Part shown: one piece after another, positions 9,721 through 17,669 of the stretch
Layout of the letters: each line of letters opens with the position of its first letter
Position numbering within the stretch: the first letter of the stretch is position 1
Assembly: GCA_026390555.1 (NCBI GenBank)
Contig: JAPLFS010000027.1
Location: 1-43,051, forward strand
From: Pseudomonadota bacterium
Lineage (GTDB): Bacteria > Bdellovibrionota_C > UBA2361 > OMII01
Length of the DNA stretch: 43,051 bases
Direction: 5' to 3'
Position numbers and translations under genes: made by a program
The notes under the pieces: generated by a model
Told to the model about the DNA's origin: nothing
Seen by the model: the letters and a program-made list of their open reading frames with translations, nothing else
Database searches by the model: none

Positions 9721-10665
9721 ATGCGCGCACTAGTGATAGGAGCAGCCGGATTTGTCGGCAATTACCTCGTAAAACATCTCCTGGAGCAGGGGGACGAGGT
9801 GTATGCAGGAACGCTCAGCGAATCTGTTGAGTTGCTGCCAGATACCACCTTTAAAGTTGATATAACTGACGCTCTTTCAACTGGCGAGCTTATTCAGCGC
9901 AGCAAGCCACAGGTTATTTATCACCTTGCTGGGATATCCTTCGTTCCCGAAGCGGAAAGCGATTTCGAGCGTACGTTGCGCGTTAACGTGGCAGGTACGG
10001 CGAACGTATTAAGGCAAGCGCACCTACTTTCAAAGGAGATCTCGGTTCTGTTTGTTAGCTCTGCTGAGGTGTATGGGCAGATAAAGCCAGCGGAATTGCC
10101 GATTAAGGAGGATACGCCGCTTCGTCCTGCAAATAATTATAGCTTAAGCAAACGTATGGCGGAGCTCGTTGTTGAGCGCTATGCACGGCAGGGTGCGCTT
10201 CGTTGCACGATCGCTAGACCTTTTAATCATATCGGGCCTGGTCAGGATTCACGTTTCGTTGCCAGCAACTTCGCCTATCAGCTAGCGCGTATCGCCCACG
10301 GCAGGGCCCCAGCCGTGTTGCAGGTTGGAAACCTTGAAGCGCGGCGTGACTTCTCAGATGTGCGCGATATCGTACGGGCCTATAGATTGCTCGCGCACAG
10401 CAAAGGTGGGGTATTTAATCTCGGTGCAGGTGAGTCACGCTCGATTCAAGCGCTGCTTGATGGTCTTATAGCGGTATCTGAACTTAAGGTTGAGGTGCAG
10501 CAGGACCCCGCTCGTATGCGAGGTCCCGAGGTCCCTGAACTCTATACAAGCTACGAGCGTGCTAAATCTGTAGTAGGGTGGCAGCCCATTATCCCATTTG
10601 AGCAATCCTTAGCAGATATTTATCAGTACTGGTATGAGCGTGTTGGATTGGAGTTAGCGGCGTAG
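9721..10665 (+). CDS. rmd: GDP-6-deoxy-D-mannose reductase (NAD-dependent epimerase/dehydratase family)
   Basis: A 314-residue SDR protein with the N-terminal IGAAGFVGNYLVKHL motif, FVSSAEVYG, and the catalytic YSLSKRMAE (Tyr-x-x-x-Lys). RPFNHIGPGQ and the following FVASNFAYQLA match the Rmd branch, which reduces GDP-4-dehydro-6-deoxy-D-mannose to GDP-D-rhamnose, a common sugar in LPS O-antigens. Position directly after manC and gmd supports this role. No strong ribosome site precedes the ATG at 9721 (gap of 22 nt from gmd). Alternatives are a related epimerase making GDP-6-deoxy-talose; sequence alone cannot separate them. Confidence in the family is high, in the exact product moderate. Confidence 0.8.
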   Translation: MRALVIGAAGFVGNYLVKHLLEQGDEVYAGTLSESVELLPDTTFKVDITDALSTGELIQRSKPQVIYHLAGISFVPEAESDFERTLRVNVAGTANVLRQAHLLSKEISVLFVSSAEVYGQIKPAELPIKEDTPLRPANNYSLSKRMAELVVERYARQGALRCTIARPFNHIGPGQDSRFVASNFAYQLARIAHGRAPAVLQVGNLEARRDFSDVRDIVRAYRLLAHSKGGVFNLGAGESRSIQALLDGLIAVSELKVEVQQDPARMRGPEVPELYTSYERAKSVVGWQPIIPFEQSLADIYQYWYERVGLELAA

Positions 10666-10688
10666 AGTAGCGAATTAATAGTGAGGCT

Positions 10689-13370
10689 ATGCCTGAATAT
10701 CAGATCGAATTTAAAAAGTGGGATAGCGACCTCTCTTTTATGGTCGATTGTCTCGTAGAGACCTTACGCGAGCTCGGTGAAGAGGATCTCGCCCGACTGG
10801 TGCCCTGGTCATCCGAGAGGAAGCATGCTGGAACACTCTCCAGCCAAGCTGTGCATGTATACTCACTAGCATTTCAGATCCTCAACATGGTTGAGGAAAA
10901 TACAGCAAATCAAAGCAGACGACGGGAGGTGGATGGAAGCACCTCGAGGATAGAAAAGGGCAGGTGGCGCGAGGTGCTTCCGACCCTAAAGGTGAGCCTT
11001 TCAGCCGATCAGATATTGGAGCGCATCAGGGGTGCTCGCGTTGAGCCAGCGCTAACTGCGCATCCGACCGAGGCCAAGCGTGCGACCGTTCTTGCGCACT
11101 ATCGACAGCTCTATCTACTCCAGGTGCGACTTGAGAATCAGATGTATTCCTCTTCTGAGCGAACAGCTATCCGTGATGAGATCAAGGCCCATATGGAGCG
11201 GCTCTATCGTACCGGGGAGGTTTATATAACCCGGCCTGAGATCCTCTCTGAACTACGAAATGTCGTGCATTACCTCGGTACGGTATTTCCCGAAGTATTG
11301 GTGTTGATGGTAAGAAGATTCATGCGTGCCTGGAGTAGGGAGGGGCTCCCAGCCGAAAAGCTAGCGCCGGGGCCGGTATTTCCTGGACTCTCGTTTGGTA
11401 ACTGGGTAGGGGGAGATCGGGATGGGCATCCATTTGTTACAGCCGAGGTTACTCGCGAGACCCTGATAACCCTACGTCAAACTGCGCTAGATTTGCAGCA
11501 TAGAGAGCTCTCTAGACTCGCCGGATTACTAAGCCTGAGCGCTGAATATCCCCTTCCTAGCAAGTTGCTGTGCCGTATGGAGGAGTTGAAAGTTATCTGC
11601 GGCGCTGAATCCAGTAACGCCCTTAATAGGAATACTGGAGAACCGTGGCGGCAATTTCTTAATCTCGTATCGCTACGAATACCGAAGCGTGCAGATGAAT
11701 GTAGTGCGTCTGATTATCCCGTCGCATCGGAGCTGGTACGCGATCTGGAGTTGCTGGCAGAGGGACTGCACGAGATCGGAGCTAAGCGCCTCTCATTTGA
11801 AGATGTCTATCCAGTAATTCAGATCGCGCATACCTTTGGGTTCCATCTCGCTAAGCTCGATATCCGCCAGAACAGCGCTGTTTTTGAAAAAGCGCTCGGC
11901 CAGTTCGTGCAGGCCAGTGCACGTCATGGAGGAGCTTGGGAGACACGCTCGCCAGTGTCGCGCGCAGATCTCATTCGAACGGAGCTGCGTGAGCCTAAGA
12001 CCTTTATCGATGCGTGGGCATTTGCTGGGGCAGAGGCCGATCAAGTTAGAGCTCTTTGTAAAGTTGTACAGGAGCACGGCGCACGGTGTGGCTTTGAGGG
12101 ATTCGGCTCTATAATCGTAAGCATGACACGTTCGGCGGAAGATCTTTTTTCTGTATTCTTGCTCGCTCGCGAGGGTGGGCTTGCGAAATTTGAGGATGGT
12201 TTAGTCACGATGCCGTTACCGGTAGTGCCGCTTTTTGAGACGATAGATGATCTTAAAAACAGTGATGCAATCCTGAGGGAATATTTAGGCACCTCGAATG
12301 CATGTCGTTCAATAGAGACCCTTAACACCCCGCAGGATTGTATGATCGGCTATAGCGACAGCAATAAAGATGGCGGGATTATTGCGAGCTTTTGGGGTCT
12401 TTATAAGGCGCAGCAGGGACTAATCTTAGTTGGAGAGCAGTACGGTATAGCACTTAGATTCTTTCACGGCCGAGGTGGCACGATCAGCCGAGGAGCTGGG
12501 CCAACAGACAGATTTCTTGGAGCTCTACCACCTAACGCAGTTCGCCATGGGATTAAGGTTACTGAGCAGGGAGAGACTATCTCGCAGAAATATGCCAACT
12601 TACTTACGGCATCATATAATCTGGAGGTATTGCTCGCTGGTACAATCAGGCAGGCATCCCTTGTAAGCAGCACACCTCAGCCGAAACACATCGAGGCTAC
12701 CCTTGAGCACCTAGCTCTGTGGAGTTGCAACTCATATCGCGAACTAGTGACGCAGGACGGTTTCGGGGAGTTCTTTCGTAAAGTAACCCCAGTGGACGTT
12801 ATTGAGCAGAGTAAAATTGGCTCACGGCCAGCGCGGCGTAGCGGGGCTAACTCGCTTGAGGATCTGAGAGCGATCCCGTGGGTGTTCGCCTGGAATCAGT
12901 CGCGATTTCTCCTCTCTGGATGGTTCGGAGTGGGTACAGCGCTACAGCGCTTAAGAGCTGATTACCCAGCGTTGTGGGACGAACTCAAGAGTTCCGGCGC
13001 TCGTTGGGCGCCCGCCTACTATCTCTTTCTCAATATTGAGACCTCGCTCTATAGCGCAAGTGAGGAGATTATGCGGATGTACGCCACGTTGTGTGATGAC
13101 CAACATAGACGTGATCAGTTTTTGGAGGGGATCCTCGCCGAGTTTAATAGAAGTCGCTTGCTTATGGCAGAACTTCTATCTAGTCCATTTGCAGAACGCA
13201 GACCCCGTATGTTCAAGACCTTGGCTCTTCGAGAGCCGCCCCTAAAAGAGCTGCATCAGGCGCAGGTTGAGCTTCTTAAGAGCTATAGAAGGGATGCTAG
13301 GCAGGAGGATCTCTCAACGCTGCTGCTCGTAACAAACGCAATTGCATCCGGACTCCGGACAACGGGGTAG
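10689..13370 (+). CDS. ppc: Phosphoenolpyruvate carboxylase
   Basis: Adds bicarbonate to phosphoenolpyruvate to give oxaloacetate, refilling the TCA cycle; a cytoplasmic homotetramer in characterised members. The 893 residues are close to the bacterial norm. Key motifs are all present: the catalytic His region EPALTAHPTEAKR (about residues 119-131), GNWVGGDRDGHPFV, LDIRQNS, GYSDSNKDGG, and the mobile loop FHGRGGTISRGAGP. The extreme C terminus is TTG, close to the family's usual NTG. It follows rmd by 23 nt on the same strand, so it may be read from the sugar operon or from its own promoter inside rmd; there is no metabolic reason to link the two. Two possible terminators follow. Confidence 0.97.
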   Translation: MPEYQIEFKKWDSDLSFMVDCLVETLRELGEEDLARLVPWSSERKHAGTLSSQAVHVYSLAFQILNMVEENTANQSRRREVDGSTSRIEKGRWREVLPTLKVSLSADQILERIRGARVEPALTAHPTEAKRATVLAHYRQLYLLQVRLENQMYSSSERTAIRDEIKAHMERLYRTGEVYITRPEILSELRNVVHYLGTVFPEVLVLMVRRFMRAWSREGLPAEKLAPGPVFPGLSFGNWVGGDRDGHPFVTAEVTRETLITLRQTALDLQHRELSRLAGLLSLSAEYPLPSKLLCRMEELKVICGAESSNALNRNTGEPWRQFLNLVSLRIPKRADECSASDYPVASELVRDLELLAEGLHEIGAKRLSFEDVYPVIQIAHTFGFHLAKLDIRQNSAVFEKALGQFVQASARHGGAWETRSPVSRADLIRTELREPKTFIDAWAFAGAEADQVRALCKVVQEHGARCGFEGFGSIIVSMTRSAEDLFSVFLLAREGGLAKFEDGLVTMPLPVVPLFETIDDLKNSDAILREYLGTSNACRSIETLNTPQDCMIGYSDSNKDGGIIASFWGLYKAQQGLILVGEQYGIALRFFHGRGGTISRGAGPTDRFLGALPPNAVRHGIKVTEQGETISQKYANLLTASYNLEVLLAGTIRQASLVSSTPQPKHIEATLEHLALWSCNSYRELVTQDGFGEFFRKVTPVDVIEQSKIGSRPARRSGANSLEDLRAIPWVFAWNQSRFLLSGWFGVGTALQRLRADYPALWDELKSSGARWAPAYYLFLNIETSLYSASEEIMRMYATLCDDQHRRDQFLEGILAEFNRSRLLMAELLSSPFAERRPRMFKTLALREPPLKELHQAQVELLKSYRRDARQEDLSTLLLVTNAIASGLRTTG

Positions 13371-13396
13371 TGCGGCGCCCTGGGAGGTAAGCCATA

Positions 13397-13440
13397 ACTA
13401 ACTGAAATCGAATAAGTTAGTGCTCTCGATAAGTTTTTTT
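13397..13440 (+). terminator. Possible terminator after ppc
   Basis: A 7-bp stem (ACTAACT at 13397-13403 with AGTTAGT at 13415-13421) is followed after 12 nt by seven T residues (13434-13440). The distance between stem and T-run is longer than usual, so this is a weak candidate. Confidence 0.3.
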
Positions 13441-13484
13441 CACAATTCTGTAAGTTGAGGCATCCTAATCCCTACATGTTGTGG

Positions 13485-13518
13485 CCTGGGGGTGCGAAGC
13501 CTCAGGGAAGGTTTTTTT
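13485..13518 (+). terminator. Possible terminator or attenuator upstream of the NtrC-type regulator
   Basis: CCTGGGG (13485-13491) pairs with CCTCAGG (13500-13506), seven pairs including one G-U, across an 8-nt loop. Seven T residues follow 5 nt later (13512-13518). It ends 15 nt before the next start codon, so it could end ppc transcripts or attenuate the regulator gene. Confidence 0.4.
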
Positions 13519-13533
13519 GCGGAAAAGGTTTAA

Positions 13534-14970
13534 ATGCAAGAGCGGCGTCGAAAGATCCTGATCGTTGATGATGAACCATCAATCTGCCAATCCTTAAGTC
13601 TGATACTCAGAGCCAACTTCGATGTGAGCAGCGCAGTTGATGGAGAGGAGGCGCTGGGGATGTGCGAGTTGGAGCTTCCAGATTTAATCTTGCTTGATAT
13701 GAAGATCCCTAAGATGGATGGGGTAGAGGTCATGCGGCGACTTAAGGAGCGTGCCTCTAATGTGCCGATCATAGTGTTAACGGGGGGCTCAACTGTTAAG
13801 AATATCGTGCATGCTATCAAGAACGGAGCGCACGATTTCATTAACAAGCCATTTGATATCGAAGAGCTTAAAACAAGTATCTCGGTCATTCTTGATGGTC
13901 CGTCACAGGTAGTCGAGGATGAAAAAGAGCCAGTGCCAGTGCCTTCGCGACGAGCATTCAATATAGCAGCGGATTTCGGGCCAATGGTTGGTCGATCGTC
14001 TAGCATGGCGGCGGTCTTTGCCATGGTAGAGCAGGTTGCGCGTCGTGAGAGCACAGTTCTTATTAGCGGCGAATCGGGAACCGGCAAAGAGTTAATAGCT
14101 CGGCAGCTACATGAGCGCAGCCCTCGGCGTAACGGACCGTTTGTAGCCATAAACTGTGCAGCGATCCCAGAGAGCTTAATAGAGTCTGAGCTCTTCGGGC
14201 ATGAGAAGGGGGCTTTTACTCATGCAATCGAAAGGCGCTTGGGGCAATTTGAGCTTGCAGATCGCGGAACCCTTTTTCTTGATGAGATCGGTGAGCTGAG
14301 CCTAGCGGTTCAGGTTAAATTATTGCGATTTCTGCAGGAGCAGGAGTTCTACCGCGTTGGACGCGCAAAGCCGATTCAGATAAATGTGCGAGTTATTACG
14401 GCCACAAATAAGCATCTTGAGGAGTTGATTAAAGCCAAGACGTTTCGCCAGGATCTCTTTTACCGCATCAATGTAATTAACATCGCGTTGCCGCCACTAC
14501 GCGACCGAGTTGATGACATTCTCGGATTAACTGCGCACTTTATTGAAAAATTATCGAGGGCATACGGTGGGCGTATCCTGACGTTCTCAGAGGAGGCGTG
14601 CGTGGGACTCTCGTCATATGCATGGCCTGGAAATGTGCGTGAACTTGAGAACGTTGTTGAGAGCCTGCTGGCACTGTGCCCACAGGACCATGTAGAGCTT
14701 GCGCATCTACCGATCCGGCTGAAAAACCACAGCACAGTTGAAGTTCCAACGCTGACAGGAGGAGCTGCTCCAAGCCTGGGCTTTGAGGAGGCCGAGCGAT
14801 TATTTGAGACCGAGATGATCCTGCGCGCGCTTAAACGAGCTAACTTCGTTCAGACACGGGCTGCCGAGATGCTTGGAATTACTCGGCGAATTCTTAAGTA
14901 TAAGATGGATAAGTTGTGCATCACCGATAAAGGTGAGGTGTTAAATCCGGGCGCGCGGCACGAGAATTAA
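13534..14970 (+). CDS. NtrC-family sigma-54-dependent response regulator (variant GAFTHA loop)
   Basis: A 478-residue three-domain regulator. Residues 1-125 are a receiver domain with Asp12/Asp13 acidic pocket, phosphoacceptor Asp55 (LLDMKIPKMDG) and the conserved Lys in NKPFD. Residues about 150-375 are an AAA+ domain with Walker A GESGTGKE, Walker B GTLFLDEIGEL and arginine-finger region FRQDLFYR. The C terminus has a Fis-type helix-turn-helix (TRAAEMLGITRRILKYKM). The loop that contacts sigma-54 is normally GAFTGA; here it is GAFTHA (residues 226-231, His230). Family members usually answer a histidine kinase and activate sigma-54 promoters; loss of the canonical loop questions that. No kinase adjoins it. 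A possible attenuator hairpin lies just upstream, and a nine-G run follows the stop. Confidence 0.92.
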   Translation: MQERRRKILIVDDEPSICQSLSLILRANFDVSSAVDGEEALGMCELELPDLILLDMKIPKMDGVEVMRRLKERASNVPIIVLTGGSTVKNIVHAIKNGAHDFINKPFDIEELKTSISVILDGPSQVVEDEKEPVPVPSRRAFNIAADFGPMVGRSSSMAAVFAMVEQVARRESTVLISGESGTGKELIARQLHERSPRRNGPFVAINCAAIPESLIESELFGHEKGAFTHAIERRLGQFELADRGTLFLDEIGELSLAVQVKLLRFLQEQEFYRVGRAKPIQINVRVITATNKHLEELIKAKTFRQDLFYRINVINIALPPLRDRVDDILGLTAHFIEKLSRAYGGRILTFSEEACVGLSSYAWPGNVRELENVVESLLALCPQDHVELAHLPIRLKNHSTVEVPTLTGGAAPSLGFEEAERLFETEMILRALKRANFVQTRAAEMLGITRRILKYKMDKLCITDKGEVLNPGARHEN

Positions 14971-14979
14971 GGGGGGGGG
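14971..14979. repeat. Nine-base poly-G tract
   Basis: Nine consecutive G residues directly after the regulator's stop codon and 88 nt before the FG-GAP protein start. Long G-runs are prone to slippage; here it could alter promoter geometry for the surface protein, or may simply be variable intergenic sequence. Confidence 0.6.
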
Positions 14980-15067
14980 TAAATAGTTACGAAAGAACTC
15001 AAGTTATAGCAAGCTCTTGTCGATACTGTACAATGATATAGTGGGCCGACAGCAGCGAGAGAGATGT

Positions 15068-17641
15068 ATGCGGCATAACTTAAGGGCTTGGATCGTAATA
15101 CTCGGAGCATCTATGGCTCCGCTGGTTTCGCCCTGCCTTTTTACCCTCAGTTTCTCTTCACAGCGCGCCTTTGCGGAAGCCCCCCTGGAGGTCAAGCCGG
15201 AGGGTAATTGGCTAGCAACTATACAAACAAAGCTAGAAGCTGAACAGTACATCCCTAGTAGGCAGATGGTTGGCATCAAGGGCGAACAGCTCAGAGAGCC
15301 TAAGTGGCATATTACAAACTACGCACAGGGGCTCAGCTCCTTTGTTAGTAAGGATGGATGGGAGATCGTGCCACGCCCCCTTACAGTAGACCATAAAGAT
15401 CTAAGTAAGCATAAGCAGGAGCTAACAAAAAAAGAGCGGCACGCTCCAGCTTGGTATTGGCGCTACAGGTTCCTAGCTATTACACGGGGTGCAGCGAGCA
15501 CAAAGCGCGCAGCACCCTCGATCCATGACGAGAACACGACCGTTTATCTTAATTATCCGAATGCAGTCACCGAATGGTACAAAAACTCTAAACAGGGCAT
15601 CGAGCAGGGCTTTGAGATTAAGGAGCGTCCGCACACCACTAATAAGGGCGAATTGGTTATAGTGGGAGATATTAAGACCGATCTTACGGTGCTTAATCCT
15701 ACTAAAGATAAGATCGGATTTACCAAGAACGGCACCGAAGTGTTTCAGTACGCAGGCTTAAAGGTCGTTGATGCTAGCGGTAAAACTCTTCCTAGCTGGC
15801 TCTCATACGTCGCAACAAAAACTAAAACTAAAACTAAGCGCAGCGATGAGCTCCATATTCATATCGATGATAGAGAGGCGCTCTATCCAATAACGGTCGA
15901 CCCCTTAGCATCATCCCCAGCATGGAGCGCTGAGTCGAATCAGGTTAGCGCTCAGTTCGGTTATAGCGTTGCCGGTGCCGGAGATGTTAACGGAGATGGA
16001 TATACAGATGCTCTTATCGGAGCTTATAACTACAGTAATGGAGCTAGCTCTGAGGGCAGGGTGTACCTTTACCTAGGGGCCTCGACGGGGCTCTCAACCA
16101 CTCCCCTCTGGACCGCAGAGTCGAATCAAGCCGGTGCCTGGTTCGGCTATAGCGTTGCCGGAGCTGGAGATCTTAACGGGGATGGTTTCTCAGACATTAT
16201 TGTGGGGGCCCCTTTATACGATAATGGAGAGATCACTGAGGGGCGAGTCTATGTATATCTTGGCTCCGCCTCTGGGCCCTCAGAGGCCCCGTCCTGGACC
16301 GTTGAGTCGAATCAAGCTGGTGCCTGGTTGGGTGTTAGCGTCGCCAGCGCCGGAGATGTTAACGGGGATGGATATTCAGATATTATTATTGGGGCCAGTT
16401 TCTACGACAACGGTGAGGCTGATGAAGGTAGGGCCTACCTTTACCTAGGTAGCTCAATTGGGGTTTCATCCAGTGCCGAATGGATCGGTGAATCGCAGCA
16501 AGCCTCAGCAGAATATGGCCTAAGCGTTTCTAGCGCGGGAGACGTTAATAAAGATGGATACTCAGATGTTATTATTGGGGCGCAGAGCTACGATAATGGT
16601 AGTAACGATCAGGGCATGGTCTACCTCTATCTAGGCAGCTCAATGGGGCTCTCATCCAGCGCCACTTGGACCGCAGAGTCGGATCAGGTTAATGGCTATT
16701 TTGGCCGGAGCGTCTCCAAGGCCGGAGATATTAACGGGGATGGGTACTCGGATGTTATCGTGGGGGCGCAGGGCTACAGTAACGGTGAGAGCAATGAGGG
16801 CAGGGCCTATCTTTACCTAGGTAGCGCAAGCGGACTTTTAACAACAGCCGCTTGGACCGCAGAGTCGAATCAAGCTAATGCTTACTACGGCCGGAAGGTT
16901 TCCGATGCTGGAGATCTTAACAGGGATGGATTCTCGGATATCGCTGTAGGGGCGTTCTTTTACGATAATGGAGAGAGTAATGAGGGTAGGGTCTACGTGT
17001 ATCTTGGTTCCAGCTCTGGGCTCTCAACTAGCGCCGCATGGATAGGGGAGTCTGATCAAAAAGAGGCATATTACGGCGCTGATATCGCCAACGCCGGAGA
17101 CTTAAATGGGGATGGATTCTCAGATCTAATTGTAGGGGCGGATGGCTACGAAAATGGCGAGACTAATGAGGGTCGGGCCTATTTCTACAAAGGCTCCGAT
17201 GGTAATGCGCTTGCACCCCCAGAGGTTGAATTTAAGGATAGCCAGGTTGTGATCGTATTGCCAAAGCAGGCGGTGGAGCTTAGTCCTGCGCAGCTTGCCA
17301 GATCCATAGCTATGTTGCGGCGAAAATTCGGTCTTTCAAAGCAGCAGGCTAAGCGCGCGCTCATGGATAAAAAGAACCGCATTAAGACCTTTCTCGTTAC
17401 ATATACGGGCTTAGAGAGTCAGGGCTCTGCTGCTACGCAGGACTCGCAGCAGATATCGCTTTCGCCGGGGCGCTCAAATAGCGTGCGATCTAGGAAAAAT
17501 CGTATCGCACTAAGAAATCTTACGCCAGGTGGAGCCTATACCGTTGCGTACAAGGTTGAGATCTCCCTCAAGAAGCCCAAGGTGGTTCTTGGTAAGACCA
17601 GCTCGAGCTCCAGCGTTAACTTTACGGCTCCGATACGCTAA
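15068..17641 (+). CDS. Secreted FG-GAP (integrin alpha-type) beta-propeller protein
   Basis: From the ATG at 15068 (GA-rich ribosome site just upstream) the protein has 857 residues; the frame is open 17 codons further but the signal peptide fits this start. Order of parts: signal peptide of about 35 residues ending near AFAEA; a 240-residue N-terminal region ending in ALYPITVDP, a segment seen before FG-GAP propellers in other bacteria; seven FG-GAP blades of exactly 62 residues, each with a calcium-loop motif such as DVNGDGYSD; then a C-terminal region ending in a fibronectin III-like stretch (LTPGGAYTVAYKVEI). Such proteins are exported and bind calcium and ligands at the surface; the ligand is unknown. 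A TKTKTKTK stretch at about 15815-15840 is encoded by a short tandem hexamer. It may be driven by a weak sigma-28-like site at 14999-15026. Confidence 0.85.
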   Translation: MRHNLRAWIVILGASMAPLVSPCLFTLSFSSQRAFAEAPLEVKPEGNWLATIQTKLEAEQYIPSRQMVGIKGEQLREPKWHITNYAQGLSSFVSKDGWEIVPRPLTVDHKDLSKHKQELTKKERHAPAWYWRYRFLAITRGAASTKRAAPSIHDENTTVYLNYPNAVTEWYKNSKQGIEQGFEIKERPHTTNKGELVIVGDIKTDLTVLNPTKDKIGFTKNGTEVFQYAGLKVVDASGKTLPSWLSYVATKTKTKTKRSDELHIHIDDREALYPITVDPLASSPAWSAESNQVSAQFGYSVAGAGDVNGDGYTDALIGAYNYSNGASSEGRVYLYLGASTGLSTTPLWTAESNQAGAWFGYSVAGAGDLNGDGFSDIIVGAPLYDNGEITEGRVYVYLGSASGPSEAPSWTVESNQAGAWLGVSVASAGDVNGDGYSDIIIGASFYDNGEADEGRAYLYLGSSIGVSSSAEWIGESQQASAEYGLSVSSAGDVNKDGYSDVIIGAQSYDNGSNDQGMVYLYLGSSMGLSSSATWTAESDQVNGYFGRSVSKAGDINGDGYSDVIVGAQGYSNGESNEGRAYLYLGSASGLLTTAAWTAESNQANAYYGRKVSDAGDLNRDGFSDIAVGAFFYDNGESNEGRVYVYLGSSSGLSTSAAWIGESDQKEAYYGADIANAGDLNGDGFSDLIVGADGYENGETNEGRAYFYKGSDGNALAPPEVEFKDSQVVIVLPKQAVELSPAQLARSIAMLRRKFGLSKQQAKRALMDKKNRIKTFLVTYTGLESQGSAATQDSQQISLSPGRSNSVRSRKNRIALRNLTPGGAYTVAYKVEISLKKPKVVLGKTSSSSSVNFTAPIR
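15923..17224 (+). repeat. Seven tandem 186-bp coding repeats
   Basis: The first Asp codon of the calcium-binding loop recurs at 15983, 16169, 16355, 16541, 16727, 16913 and 17099, always exactly 186 bp apart, so all seven units are 62 codons with no length drift. Neighbouring units share long near-identical DNA stretches, pointing to recent duplication or continuing homogenisation. Confidence 0.9.
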
Positions 17642-17669
17642 GCGTATGCAGTTTAATTGGAGCTGATTG

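Noticed and set aside
13530-14150. 206-codon frame antisense to the response regulator
   Set aside because: A shadow frame of a clear NtrC-family gene, rich in Ser/Arg/Leu with no family match.
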